From Mycolicibacter arupensis (lineage in GTDB: Bacteria > Actinomycetota > Actinomycetes > Mycobacteriales > Mycobacteriaceae), in NCBI RefSeq assembly GCF_002086515.1, contig NZ_MVHH01000015.1, positions 1 through 64,000 of the forward strand: a DNA stretch of 64,000 nt, read 5' to 3'. The notes under the pieces are model-generated. The model did no database searches, had not been told where the DNA came from, and worked only from the letters and a program-made list of their open reading frames with translations. The position numbers and the translations under genes are program-made. Below, one piece after another: positions 42,322 through 51,361 of this stretch (positions are counted from its first letter, which is position 1; each line of letters opens with the position of its first letter).

Positions 42322-44664
42322 TCACGGCGGGACCGATGTGCACTCCGGGGCTGCGGTTTCAGCGGACGCTGTTGGCGCGCCGGAAAGCCCGGGTTGATCG
42401 ACGTCGGCGGCCCGGCGGCCCGGCGCGAAGCGCTGATGCAGCCGCGCAATGGGTTTGGGTGCCCACCAGGTCCATGCACCGGCGAGGTGAATGAATGCCG
42501 GCACCAGGACCATGCGTACCAAGGTGGCGTCGGCCAGTACAGCCAGGGTCAGTCCGAGGCCGAGCATCCGCATAAAAGAGATATGCGCGGGTATCAGTGC
42601 GGCAAACGAGATCGACATCACCACGGCCGCCGCGGTGACGACCCGCCCGATGCCGGCCAGGCCCAGGGTGGTGCTGGTGTCGATGGCGGCCCGCACCTGG
42701 GCGGGGGTCCGCGGTGCCGCGGCGGCTTTGGCGGCGACCCAGTATTCGTGAATCCGCGAGATCAAAAAGATCTCGTAGTCCATCGACAATCCGAAGGCGA
42801 TGCAGAACAACAACACGGGGATGTTGACATTCAAGGTGCCGGTGGGAGTTGTGCCCAACCCTCCGAGGTGGCCGTCTTGGAATATCCACACCATCGCGCC
42901 GAAGGCAGCCGTCAGCGACAGCAGATTGCAGACCAGCGCCTGCACCGGCAGCACCACACTGCCGGTGAGCAGGAACAGCAGCGTGAAGGTGACGCCGGCG
43001 ATCATCCCCAGCGCGGCCGGCAACCGGGTGGTCAGTGCGTCGATGCTGTCGCGATTGGTCTGCGCCAATCCCGCCAGTTGCACTGGGCGACCCTGCGGTG
43101 CGGCAACCTCATGCAGCCGGTCTAGTTGGGCGTTCGAGGCCTCGGAGAACAACGGTGCGGTGCTGGTGACGGTCACGAATGCGCTGCCGTCAGCGATGCC
43201 GGTAGGTGCGGCAGGCGGGCCGCTTCGGTGCCCGGCCACGTACGTCCCCGTCGGTGCGGTCACCGCCGCGACGTCCGGTAGCCGCGAGAGCTCGCCCGCA
43301 TACCGCCCGAGGTCGGCGGCGCTCAAGCCTTCGGCATCGGGGATCACCACCGACACGGCGATACCAACGTCGCTGTCGAACTCACCTTCCAACATCTCAG
43401 CCACCTGCCGTGACGAGGCGGATTCGGGCAGCACCCGCTCGTCGGGAAATCCCCACTTCACGCCGAGAAACGGTGCGCCGAGCAACAGCAGCAGGGCCAC
43501 GACTGCCGCGGCGACCGGAACCGCGTGGCGCAACACGAACTTCGTGGACCGGTACCAGAACACCCAACCGGCCGGCTCGTAGGCCTGACCGCGCCTGGCC
43601 GCCATGCCGAAGAGCACGCGATGCGCCAGACCGCGCACATCCAGCGCATCGAGTCGCGAACCCATCAAGACGATGGCCGCCGGGGTCACCACCACCGCGG
43701 CCGTCGCCACGATTGCCGCGGTCGCCACCACGGTGTACGCGGCCGACTTCAACAGCGTCATCGGGAACAGGGCCATCACCGCCATCGACAGCCCCACAGT
43801 GGTGGCCGAGAACAGCACGGTGCGCCCAGCGGTGGTCATGGTCTGCAGCAGTGCCCGTTCCCGGTCGCTGCGCTGGGCCAGTTCCTCGCGGTAGCGGCTG
43901 ATGATCAGCAAGGTGTAGTCGATCGCGAGGGCCAGACCCATGGCAATGCTCAGATCCAGCGCATACGTTGACACCTCGGTCACGGCATTGAGCAGCCGCA
44001 GCATCGACATGGTGCCGACTATTGCCAAGGTGCCCAGGCAGATCGGCAGCACTGCTGCCGCCAGGCCGCCGAACACCCAGACCAACACCGCGAAGCTCAA
44101 GGGAATCGCGAGGGCTTCCATCCGCCACAGGTCGTGTTCGTTCTGCCGAGTGATCTGGGCGTAGGCCACCGCCATACCACCGGCACGAACGGTGACGCCG
44201 TCATCGCGGTCATGGGCCAGGTCGTGGGCAAGTGCTTCGGCGTATCTCGGGGCCTCGTTCTCCCCGCCTTTGAGGTTGGCCACCACTAAGCCCGAGTGTG
44301 AGTCCCTGCTTACCAGTGCTTCGGCGGTCCCCGGTGGCGACGTCCATGCTGAGGAGACGTCGAGCACCCATTCCGAACGTTTCACGTGGTCGATGATGTC
44401 GGTGGCGGCGGCGCGGGCCTGCTCACTTCGAACGCCACCGGGGGCGGTCACCACCAGCAACATCTTTTGATCGGTTTGGTCGAACTTGTCCCGCAGTAGC
44501 GCGGTTGCTTGAGCTGACTCTGACGTCGGGTCCTGGAACCCTCCCGCCGAGAGCTTGCTTACCACCGGGAGGCCGTAGATCGCGGCCGCCAGCGCAATCA
44601 ACGCGGCGACCGCAACAGTTCGGCGCGGCGCGGCGATGGCAAGTCGAGTGACTGCTCGCAGCAT
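42322..44664 (-). CDS. MMPL-family RND-type exporter
   Basis: Transporter of 780 residues with about 12 helices in two repeats. Proton-relay region 1: SIAMGLALAIDYTLLIISRYREE; region 2: FCIAFGLSMDYEIFLISRIHEYW. Two extracytoplasmic domains lie after helix 1 and helix 7. Length and lack of a long cytoplasmic tail place it near the YdfJ/MmpL11-like groups rather than MmpL3-5. No mmpS partner. Stands between the DMT transporter (24 bases upstream) and the GNAT gene. Lipid or drug export is possible; not decided. Confidence 0.88.
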   Translation of the reverse strand: MLRAVTRLAIAAPRRTVAVAALIALAAAIYGLPVVSKLSAGGFQDPTSESAQATALLRDKFDQTDQKMLLVVTAPGGVRSEQARAAATDIIDHVKRSEWVLDVSSAWTSPPGTAEALVSRDSHSGLVVANLKGGENEAPRYAEALAHDLAHDRDDGVTVRAGGMAVAYAQITRQNEHDLWRMEALAIPLSFAVLVWVFGGLAAAVLPICLGTLAIVGTMSMLRLLNAVTEVSTYALDLSIAMGLALAIDYTLLIISRYREELAQRSDRERALLQTMTTAGRTVLFSATTVGLSMAVMALFPMTLLKSAAYTVVATAAIVATAAVVVTPAAIVLMGSRLDALDVRGLAHRVLFGMAARRGQAYEPAGWVFWYRSTKFVLRHAVPVAAAVVALLLLLGAPFLGVKWGFPDERVLPESASSRQVAEMLEGEFDSDVGIAVSVVIPDAEGLSAADLGRYAGELSRLPDVAAVTAPTGTYVAGHRSGPPAAPTGIADGSAFVTVTSTAPLFSEASNAQLDRLHEVAAPQGRPVQLAGLAQTNRDSIDALTTRLPAALGMIAGVTFTLLFLLTGSVVLPVQALVCNLLSLTAAFGAMVWIFQDGHLGGLGTTPTGTLNVNIPVLLFCIAFGLSMDYEIFLISRIHEYWVAAKAAAAPRTPAQVRAAIDTSTTLGLAGIGRVVTAAAVVMSISFAALIPAHISFMRMLGLGLTLAVLADATLVRMVLVPAFIHLAGAWTWWAPKPIARLHQRFAPGRRAADVDQPGLSGAPTASAETAAPECTSVPP

Positions 44665-44688
44665 CTCCGGCTCCCTTCCGCTGTCCGC

Positions 44689-45630
44689 TTACGCGGTCGC
44701 ACGCTGCTGTGTGCCCGAGCGCCCTGGTGCACCTGTCGGCGGACCTTGCGGGACTCGCCCTCGATCCGGGCCCTCGCTGGCCTCGGCGGCTTCGACGCGG
44801 GCGAGTTTGATGATTGCCGTCACCATCACCAGCGTCGCCGCAGCCAGGAGGAGCAGCGCCAGGTGACCGGTATTGATCGTCTCGCCGAGAACCAGGACAC
44901 CCAGCGCCGCCGCCACCACCGGCTGCGACACCTCCAGCGCCGGCATGGAAGCGGTCAGCGGTCCGGCGCGAAACGCCGCCTGCCCAAGTACCAGGCCGCC
45001 CGCCATTGCCAGGAGGCATCCGTAAAGCTCGGGTGCCCGGGCCACCTCCCACAGTCCGTCGCCCAACCTGCCGGTGACCTGTTTGGCGAGGACGGCGAAC
45101 ACGCCCCACAGCGATCCCGCCACGAACGCCAGCAGGACCGCCGACAGCGCACCGTGTCGCCGTTGCGCGAACGCGACACAGGCCAGCAGCAGCGGCCCGA
45201 ACGCAAGGGCCACCGCGACCCAGGTGGGGCCGGGCGCCGTCGCGAGACCGGGTCGGGGGTTGCCCACCGTGACGATCGCAATGACGGCGGCGGTGAGCAG
45301 GCCGGCCCAGGTCCATTCGGATGCGCTCATCGGGCGGCGGTTCCACCGGGCGTTGATCACCAGCGCGAACAGCACCGAAGGCACGAGCATCACCTGGACC
45401 AGCAGCACCGAGTACTGGCTCAGGGCCGCGGCCTGCAGCCCGATGCTCGCGGCCAGCAGTACCGCGCCCCAACGCCACTGCCGATCACGCACCAGTCGCG
45501 CCAGCAGGTCGAGATAGCCCAGTGGCTGGCTGTTGAACCGATAGGCGGCGCGCTGCTGCAAGATGTCGCCGAGCGCGATGCACACGGCCGAACTCAACGC
45601 GAGCAACGAGGCGATGCACGCCTTGACCAT
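44689..45630 (-). CDS. DMT-superfamily (EamA-like) transporter
   Basis: Membrane protein of 313 residues with about ten helices in two EamA-like halves. Start MVKACIASLLALSSAVCIALGDILQQRAA is the form common in actinobacterial DMT proteins. ASMPALEVSQPVVAAALGVLVLGETI is the typical second-half signature. The C-terminal tail is charged and cytoplasmic. It follows a 42-codon open frame and precedes the MMPL gene by 24 bases. Substrate unknown; DMT members export metabolites, amines or amino acids. Confidence 0.85.
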   Translation of the reverse strand: MVKACIASLLALSSAVCIALGDILQQRAAYRFNSQPLGYLDLLARLVRDRQWRWGAVLLAASIGLQAAALSQYSVLLVQVMLVPSVLFALVINARWNRRPMSASEWTWAGLLTAAVIAIVTVGNPRPGLATAPGPTWVAVALAFGPLLLACVAFAQRRHGALSAVLLAFVAGSLWGVFAVLAKQVTGRLGDGLWEVARAPELYGCLLAMAGGLVLGQAAFRAGPLTASMPALEVSQPVVAAALGVLVLGETINTGHLALLLLAAATLVMVTAIIKLARVEAAEASEGPDRGRVPQGPPTGAPGRSGTQQRATA

Positions 45631-45709
45631 GCGCAGTACCTCCCGTGACTCGGGCCGGCCGGCAATGAGCTGTCACACCGCCGGCTGAACAGTTGTCAGT
45701 GATGGCCGG

Positions 45710-45838
45710 CTACAGCCTGTCGGTGTCGAGGTTCTCGCCGAGAAATGCCTGGTGGCTGAGTACCCCGCGACCCCGATCGGAAACCCCGGGCGCGTTCTTG
45801 TTGGTGGCCTTGGACGGCGGAGAGTATCGGCAGTGCAC
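45710..45838 (-). CDS. Candidate 42-aa peptide gene, unknown
   Basis: GTG-started frame of 43 codons with AGGAGG 5-6 bases upstream. It reads VHCRYSPPSKATNKNAPGVS, then DRGRGVLSHQAFLGENLDTD and RL. About 83% of codons end in G or C, as in real genes here. No membrane helix or signal peptide; one Cys. A different frame starts with ATG directly against the Shine-Dalgarno but has too little spacing. First gene of the DMT-MMPL-GNAT cluster, so a secreted or modified peptide, leader, or regulator are all possible. Confidence 0.45.
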   Translation of the reverse strand: MHCRYSPPSKATNKNAPGVSDRGRGVLSHQAFLGENLDTDRL

Positions 45839-45863
45839 GGCATCCTCCTCCTCAGGAGCCAGA

Positions 45864-45889
45864 AAATCTATCTCATTGAATATAGATTT
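45864..45889. promoter_or_regulatory. Palindrome upstream of peptide/DMT/MMPL cluster
   Basis: AAATCTAT (45864-45871) and ATAGATTT (45882-45889) with a 10-base spacer, in the only strongly A+T-rich stretch nearby, just upstream of the Shine-Dalgarno of the 42-aa frame. Typical of a repressor site over a promoter. Confidence 0.45.
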
Positions 45890-45964
45890 CTGATACCACG
45901 GGAGTTATAAAGACGCAAGGTTCCCAGCGCGGACGGCCCGGACCTAGGCGGGGCCACCGGCCTT

Positions 45965-46633
45965 TCAGTCCGCGCGCGCTGCCAACAGGCCGACGCAGGT
46001 GGCGGTGAGCAGCCGGGTCAAAGCGGTGGTGAAATCCAGATTCCAATCCGGTGGAACCTGAGATTCCACGGCGTACGCCTCGGTGAGGTCCGCCGGCGGA
46101 TGGGCGATCTGCCACAGCGGGGCCGCCAGCGAATACGAGGCCAGCAGCAGGTCTAGTGCACCCTCTTTGCCCAGGCCGGGCAGGGCCCGCTCGATGGCGT
46201 CGGCCATGGCCAGCCCCGCCGCGGTGCTCTTTCGCCGGACCTCGACGACGACGTCGGCGTCGACCTCGTGCTCCAGATGCAGGTGCAGGTTGGCCAGCAT
46301 GTCGCAGAACAGCGGGTCTGCAACCAATCCGCTGGTCAGGGTGGCTGCCACACGTGCCGCAGACATCGGCCCGGGCTCGTTCAATGCCGTGCAGACGTTC
46401 GACTCCCAGCGCTGCCAGCTTTCGGCGGCCAGCCGCAGTAGCACTTCCTTGTGGGAGCTGAAGTAGCGCCGCACCGCGGAGTGATGAACCCCGGCTCGGC
46501 TGGCGACCGCGGTCAGCGTGACCGATGCGACCCCGGTTTCGGCGGCCACCGAACGCGCCGCCTCCATCAGTGCTTCGGCCCGCTGACGCTTCTTCTCGTC
46601 GCTGCGCGCGCGTTGGAAGGTCACCGGGGCCAC
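45965..46633 (-). CDS. TetR-family repressor
   Basis: Repressor of about 222 residues. [38 protein letters not shown]-terminal ligand domain has [26 protein letters not shown] at 46633 is preferred; the open frame begins at GTG 46651, inside a palindrome likely to be its operator. Divergent from mmpS-mmpL, like the TetR gene Rv0452 next to mmpS4-mmpL4. It may also act on the downstream cluster, though that site has a different sequence. Confidence 0.87.
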   Translation of the reverse strand: MAPVTFQRARSDEKKRQRAEALMEAARSVAAETGVASVTLTAVASRAGVHHSAVRRYFSSHKEVLLRLAAESWQRWESNVCTALNEPGPMSAARVAATLTSGLVADPLFCDMLANLHLHLEHEVDADVVVEVRRKSTAAGLAMADAIERALPGLGKEGALDLLLASYSLAAPLWQIAHPPADLTEAYAVESQVPPDWNLDFTTALTRLLTATCVGLLAARAD

Positions 46634-46644
46634 GGGGGCAGGAT

Positions 46645-46663
46645 AACGCACATGATGTGCGTT
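46645..46663. promoter_or_regulatory. Operator palindrome 1 (TetR/mmpS)
   Basis: AACGCACA and TGTGCGTT, perfect 8-base arms around 3 bases. Shares half-site ACGCAC with operator 2, 25 bases away. Confidence 0.6.
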
Positions 46664-46688
46664 GCGGGGCTCCGTGCGCGTGCTGTAG

Positions 46689-46704
46689 CGTGCGTTTACG
46701 CACG
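46689..46704. promoter_or_regulatory. Operator palindrome 2 (TetR/mmpS)
   Basis: CGTGCGT and ACGCACG, perfect 7-base arms around TT. Same half-site as operator 1. Confidence 0.6.
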
Positions 46705-46709
46705 TTGAC

Positions 46710-46728
46710 TTGGGTTAGGGTACCCAAA
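46710..46728 (+). promoter_or_regulatory. Candidate IdeR iron box before mmpS
   Basis: TTGGGTTAGGGTACCCAAA agrees with the IdeR consensus at 15 of 19 positions and is itself nearly palindromic. It ends 6 bases before the mmpS ATG, so IdeR binding would block both transcription and the ribosome site. Confidence 0.5.
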
Positions 46729-46734
46729 GATGAC

Positions 46735-47184
46735 ATGGTGAAGGGGACTCCGATTTTCAAGGTGCTGAGCCGGGTGTGGATACCCCTGGTGATCGTGGCA
46801 GTGGTGTGTGTCGCCGCATTCGCCGTGACGCGTATCCACGGCCTGTTCGGCTCCGAGAAGCGCCCGTCCTACTCCGACGGCCAGAACGATGAGACCAAAC
46901 CGTTCAACCCCAAGCGATTGACCTATGAGATCTTCGGCCCGCCCGGAACCATTGCGGACATCAGCTATTTCGACGTCAACTCCGAACCGCAACGGGTTCA
47001 GGACGTGGCGCTGCCGTGGCAGCTCGAAATCGTGACCACGCTGCCCGCCGTGGTGGGAAGCATCATGGCGCAGGGCAACAGCAACAGCATCGGTTGCCGG
47101 ATCACCGTCGACGGTGAGGTCAAAGCCGAACGGATCTCCAACGAGGTGAACGCCTACACGTTCTGTCTGCTGAAGGCGGCATGA
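46735..47184 (+). CDS. MmpS-family accessory protein (MmpS4/S5 type)
   Basis: Protein of 149 residues: cytoplasmic N-terminus, one helix ([25 protein letters not shown]), then an exported beta-domain with [26 protein letters not shown] and [27 protein letters not shown], the MmpS signature. Size and sequence fit MmpS4/MmpS5, partners of siderophore-exporting MmpL4/MmpL5. ATG at 46735; stop overlaps the mmpL start as ATGA. IdeR-like box and TetR-type palindromes lie directly upstream. Confidence 0.9.
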   Translation: MVKGTPIFKVLSRVWIPLVIVAVVCVAAFAVTRIHGLFGSEKRPSYSDGQNDETKPFNPKRLTYEIFGPPGTIADISYFDVNSEPQRVQDVALPWQLEIVTTLPAVVGSIMAQGNSNSIGCRITVDGEVKAERISNEVNAYTFCLLKAA

Positions 47185-50090
47185 GCCGGCCCGCACAGCA
47201 CGGCGCCGGCGGCAACCCCCAGCGACCGTTCATCGCACGGACCATCCGCAAATTCGCGGTTCCCATCATCCTGGCGTGGTTCGCGCTGATCGCCGTGCTG
47301 GCCGCCACGATCCCACCGCTGGAAGAGGTCGGCAAGCAGAACGCCGTCTCGGCGAGCCCCACCGACGCCCCCTCCATGCAGGCCATGACCGAGATGGGCA
47401 AGGTCTTCAAGGAATCGGACTCCGACAGCACCGCGATGATCGTGCTGGAGGCCGATCACGAGCTGGGCGACGCCGAACACGAGTACTACGCCGAGGTGGT
47501 CGACAAGCTCAAGGCCGACACCGCCCACGTCCAGCACGTCCAGGATTTCTGGGGCGACCCGATGACCGCCGTAGGCGCCCAAAGTGCCGACGGCAGAGCG
47601 ACGTACGTGCAGTTGAATCTGGTCGGCAATATCGGTCAGGCCGCGGCCAACGAGTCCATCGCAGCGGTTCGCGACATCGTGGATTCGGTCCAGACCCCGC
47701 CGGGGCTGACCGTCTACGTCACCGGAACCGCGGCCCTGGCCGCCGATATGAACCACGCCGGCGACAAGTCGATGTTCAGGATGATGGTGGTCACCATCCT
47801 GGTGATCCTGACCATGCTGTTGCTCGTCTACCGCTCCGTCGTCACGGTGGCGCTGCTACTGGGCATGGTCTACATGGAGCTCAACGCCGCCAGCGGCGTG
47901 GTGGCATTCATGGGACACCATCATTGGGTCGGGCTGACCACGTTCGCGGTGAACCTGCTGGTCTCGCTGGCGATCGCCGCCGGCACCGACTATGCGATCT
48001 TCCTGATCGGCCGCTACCACGAGGCGCGGCAAGCCGGCGAAGACCGGGAATCGGCCTACTACACCGCATTCGGCGGTGTCGCGCACGTCATCTTGGGGTC
48101 GGGCCTGACCATCGCCGGAGCGGTGTTCTGCCTGCACTTCACCCGGATGCCCTACTTCGTCACGCTGGGCATCCCGTGTGCGGTGGGCATGCTCGTCTCG
48201 GTCACCGCGGCGCTGACGCTGGGCCCGGCGGTCATCACCGTCGGCAGCCGGTTCGGCCTGTTCGACCCCAAGCGCGCCACCAGCACCCGCGGGTGGCGGC
48301 GGGTGGCCACGGTGATCGTCCGTTGGCCCGGACCGGTTCTGGTTGCCTCGCTGGCGGTCGCCGCCGTCGGGCTGCTGGCCCTGCCGGGCTACCAGCAGGC
48401 CTACGACGACCGCAAGTACATCCCCACCGACATCCCCGCCAACGAGGGCTTCGCCGCGGCCGATCGGCACTTCTCGCAGTCCCGCATGATGCCCGAGGTG
48501 CTGCTGATCGAATCCGATCACGACCTGCGCAACCCGTCGGACTTCCTGATCATCGACAAGCTGGCCAAGTCGGTGTTCAAGGTCGTCGGGATCTCCCGGG
48601 TCCAGGCGATCACCCGCCCGCAGGGCACCCCCCTGGAACACACTTCTATCCCGTTCCAGATCAGCATGCAGAACGCCGGCCAGTTGCAGACCATGCAGTT
48701 CCAGAAGAAACGCATGGACGACATGCTGACGCAGGCCGAGGCGATGGAGCAGACCATCGCCACCATGCGCCAGATGTACGGCTACATGAGCCAGATGACG
48801 GGTATCACCCACGAGATGGTCATGGACATGGACGATCTCCAGCAGCAGATCTACGACATCCGCGACCACATCGCCGACTTCGAAGATTTCTGGCGGCCGA
48901 TCCGCAATTACTTCTACTGGGAACCGCACTGCTTCGACATCCCGATCTGTTTCTCGCTGCGCTCGGCGTTCGACATGGTCGACAGCGTGGACCCGATGAG
49001 TCAGAGCATGGACAAGATGATTGCGCACATGGGCGACATGGACGCACTTCTGCCGCAGATGCTGACCACCTTCCCGCCGATGATCGACACCATGGAGACC
49101 ATGCGGACCATGATGCTGACGATGCACAGCACCATGTCCGGCATCTTCGACCAGATGGACGAGATGAGCGACAACGCCACGGCCATGGGCAAGGCGTTCG
49201 ACGAGTCCAAGAACGACGACTCGTTCTACCTGCCGCCAGAGGTGTTCGAGAACCCGGACTTCAAGCGCGCGATGAACATGTTCATCGCGCCGGATGGCAA
49301 GGCCGTCCGGATGATGATCTCGCACCGCGGCAATCCGGCTACCGCCGAAGGCATTTCGCACATCGACAAGATCCGCGTCGCGGCCGAGGAAGCGCTCAAG
49401 GGCACGCCGCTCGAAGACGCCAAGATCTATCTGGGCGGGACCGCGTCACTGTTCAAGGACATGCACGACGGCTCCAGCTATGACCTGCTGATCGCCGGAA
49501 TCGCTTCGCTGTGCCTGATTTTCATCATCATGCTGCTGATCACCCGGGCGCTGATCGCGGCGCTGGTGATCGTCGGAACCGTGGCACTGTCGCTTGGGGC
49601 GTCGTTCGGTCTGTCGGTGTTGTTCTGGCAGTACCTCATCGGCATCCAGTTGCACTGGCTGGTGCTGGTGATGTCGGTGATCATCCTGCTGGCGGTGGGA
49701 TCGGACTACAACCTGCTGCTGGTCGCCCGATTCAAGGAAGAGATCCACGCCGGGCTGCGCACCGGCATCATCCGGGCGATGGGCGGCACCGGGAAGGTGG
49801 TGACGTCGGCGGGCCTGGTTTTTGCCCTCACCATGACGTCGATGGCGGTCAGCGACCTGCGCATCATCGGGCAGATCGGTACCACGATCGGTCTGGGTCT
49901 GCTGTTCGACACGTTGATCGTGCGGTCGTTCATGACGCCGTCCATCGCGGCCCTGCTGGGGCGCTGGTTCTGGTGGCCCATCAACGTGTTGCCGCACGTG
50001 GGCGGCAAGGCCGCCCGGCACCGCGAGGCGGCCGCCTTGGCGCGCGGTGGGGATGGGCAAGACACCGAGGAGTTGGCTCACAAGCGTTAG
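47181..50090 (+). CDS. MmpL-family RND transporter (MmpL4/L5 type)
   Basis: Exporter of 969 residues, the length of MmpL4 (967) and MmpL5. Proton-relay segments: [23 protein letters not shown] and [24 protein letters not shown] long coiled-coil-like, Met-rich extracytoplasmic region (about residues 500-690; [20 protein letters not shown]) is characteristic of this subgroup and forms the hairpin that spans toward the outer membrane. The C-terminal tail is short and basic. Co-translated with mmpS. Siderophore or drug export inferred from subgroup and upstream iron box. Confidence 0.92.
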   Translation: MSRPAQHGAGGNPQRPFIARTIRKFAVPIILAWFALIAVLAATIPPLEEVGKQNAVSASPTDAPSMQAMTEMGKVFKESDSDSTAMIVLEADHELGDAEHEYYAEVVDKLKADTAHVQHVQDFWGDPMTAVGAQSADGRATYVQLNLVGNIGQAAANESIAAVRDIVDSVQTPPGLTVYVTGTAALAADMNHAGDKSMFRMMVVTILVILTMLLLVYRSVVTVALLLGMVYMELNAASGVVAFMGHHHWVGLTTFAVNLLVSLAIAAGTDYAIFLIGRYHEARQAGEDRESAYYTAFGGVAHVILGSGLTIAGAVFCLHFTRMPYFVTLGIPCAVGMLVSVTAALTLGPAVITVGSRFGLFDPKRATSTRGWRRVATVIVRWPGPVLVASLAVAAVGLLALPGYQQAYDDRKYIPTDIPANEGFAAADRHFSQSRMMPEVLLIESDHDLRNPSDFLIIDKLAKSVFKVVGISRVQAITRPQGTPLEHTSIPFQISMQNAGQLQTMQFQKKRMDDMLTQAEAMEQTIATMRQMYGYMSQMTGITHEMVMDMDDLQQQIYDIRDHIADFEDFWRPIRNYFYWEPHCFDIPICFSLRSAFDMVDSVDPMSQSMDKMIAHMGDMDALLPQMLTTFPPMIDTMETMRTMMLTMHSTMSGIFDQMDEMSDNATAMGKAFDESKNDDSFYLPPEVFENPDFKRAMNMFIAPDGKAVRMMISHRGNPATAEGISHIDKIRVAAEEALKGTPLEDAKIYLGGTASLFKDMHDGSSYDLLIAGIASLCLIFIIMLLITRALIAALVIVGTVALSLGASFGLSVLFWQYLIGIQLHWLVLVMSVIILLAVGSDYNLLLVARFKEEIHAGLRTGIIRAMGGTGKVVTSAGLVFALTMTSMAVSDLRIIGQIGTTIGLGLLFDTLIVRSFMTPSIAALLGRWFWWPINVLPHVGGKAARHREAAALARGGDGQDTEELAHKR

Positions 50091-50134
50091 CCCGCTGTGA
50101 GCGATTCCATGGTCGAACGGCCACAAACAATTAG

Positions 50135-50163
50135 GTAGCATGACTAAAGTTATGTAGCATGAC
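50135..50163. repeat. Direct repeat GTAGCATGAC, two copies
   Basis: GTAGCATGAC at 50135-50144 and 50154-50163, 19 bases apart, in the 190-base gap before the DUF5078-like gene. Spacing near two helical turns suggests a regulator site. Confidence 0.35.
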
Positions 50164-50280
50164 GAAGTGAGTTCGGCGGGCTGGTTGTGCCGTTTATCGC
50201 CGCTTTCGCCTCACCCGTCTCAGCGGTCTCACCTGCGGGTTTGGCTAGCAGAAAACTGACACAGTGAAAGGACCGGGGGA

Positions 50281-50772
50281 ATGGCTACAGTGGATTCCAT
50301 GCGTACGCACCGCCCGTTTCTGCGGGGCATCGTCGTGGCCGCTGCCGCCGCAAGCGCAGCCATGGCCGCCGCGTTGCTGCCCGCCGTCGCCTCCGCCGAC
50401 GCGACCGACGACTTCCCGATTCCGCGTCGGGTGATTCACACTGACTGCAGTGCCGAGCAGATGCTGGCCGCCAGCCGCGACCTGTCGCCGATCTACTACG
50501 AGCGCTACATGATCGATATGCACAACAAGCCGGTGCAGGTGCAGCACGCGGCCATCGACAAGATGCACTGGTTCTTTTCGCTCAGCCCCGAGCAGCGCCG
50601 GGCCTACTCCGAGGAGTTGGCGACCAACTTCGCCGACCCACTGACGGTGTCGTGGCCCAACCACGCGAAGATCTTCTTCAACAACAAGGGTGTTGTTGCC
50701 AAGTCGACCGAGGCATGCAGCCAGTACCCCCGCGACGACATGTCGGTGTGGGACTGGGCGCCCAAGCCGTAA
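50281..50772 (+). CDS. Secreted DUF5078-like protein
   Basis: Exported protein of 163 residues. Signal peptide: [30 protein letters not shown]. Mature domain: [65 protein letters not shown], and [18 protein letters not shown]. Two cysteines probably bond. Mycobacteria-specific family; function unknown. ATG at 50281 follows AGGACCGGGGGA; ATG at 50299 is an alternative. Followed by a second small secreted protein 10 bases later. Confidence 0.8.
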   Translation: MATVDSMRTHRPFLRGIVVAAAAASAAMAAALLPAVASADATDDFPIPRRVIHTDCSAEQMLAASRDLSPIYYERYMIDMHNKPVQVQHAAIDKMHWFFSLSPEQRRAYSEELATNFADPLTVSWPNHAKIFFNNKGVVAKSTEACSQYPRDDMSVWDWAPKP

Positions 50773-50782
50773 CGGCAGATCG

Positions 50783-51349
50783 ATGAACGGTTCCCACCGT
50801 CGCATCTTGCGGCTTCTGGTCGGCGCCGCTGCGGCCGCCGGGGGCCTGTTCCTGGCGGCTCCCGGATCACCCGCGCAGGCCCAGCCCGCGGGGTTTCCCA
50901 ACTTCGACGACTTCGCCACGGTGCCGGTGGACAACTACATCTCGACCGGACCCAAGGGGCCGGGGCGATGGGTGAACTTCTCCACGCCCTACAACGTCGC
51001 CTGTCAATTCGATGCCATCGATCCGCCGGCGGGAACGTCGCAGGCCATCATCTGTGACGGTGACATGCCCGGATTGGCCAACGCGCCGCTGGGCTCGGGT
51101 GCCCCCGTGCCCGATGGCTGCGTGATCGGCACCGTACGCTCGCAGGGCGCTGCGGGCCTACGGCTCAACCGTGAACCGGCCACTTGCGGCCGCCAGTTCT
51201 CCAACGGCGCATTCCTGGGTGTCGGGCAGAAGCTGTCCTACGGCAACGTCACCTGTGCGGTGGGCAATGATCAGCTGGTCGCCTGCCTGGACACCTCGCT
51301 GGGGCAGCACGGGTTCGTGCTGAGCCCCTCGGGCAGCACCGCGTTCTGA
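50783..51349 (+). CDS. Secreted protein of unknown function
   Basis: Protein of 188 residues. Signal peptide ILRLLVGAAAAAGGLFLAAPGSPAQA. The mature part has four Cys-containing turns: VACQFDAIDPP, AIICDGDMPGLAN, VPDGCVIGTVRS and ATCGRQF, with VTCAVGNDQLVACLD near the end, spaced like disulfide pairs. Ends LGQHGFVLSPSGSTAF. Resembles small secreted mycobacterial proteins, family not recognised. ATG at 50783 lies 10 bases after the previous stop; open frame further upstream is shadow. Confidence 0.8.
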   Translation: MNGSHRRILRLLVGAAAAAGGLFLAAPGSPAQAQPAGFPNFDDFATVPVDNYISTGPKGPGRWVNFSTPYNVACQFDAIDPPAGTSQAIICDGDMPGLANAPLGSGAPVPDGCVIGTVRSQGAAGLRLNREPATCGRQFSNGAFLGVGQKLSYGNVTCAVGNDQLVACLDTSLGQHGFVLSPSGSTAF

Positions 51350-51361
51350 GGCCCCCGCGCG

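Noticed and set aside
45693..45893. 66-codon plus-strand frame in the peptide region
   Set aside because: No Shine-Dalgarno, passes through the palindrome; the minus-strand 42-codon frame has a better start.
47856..49361. 501-codon frame antisense to mmpL
   Set aside because: His/Asp-rich shadow of a Met/Asp-rich coding strand; no Shine-Dalgarno.
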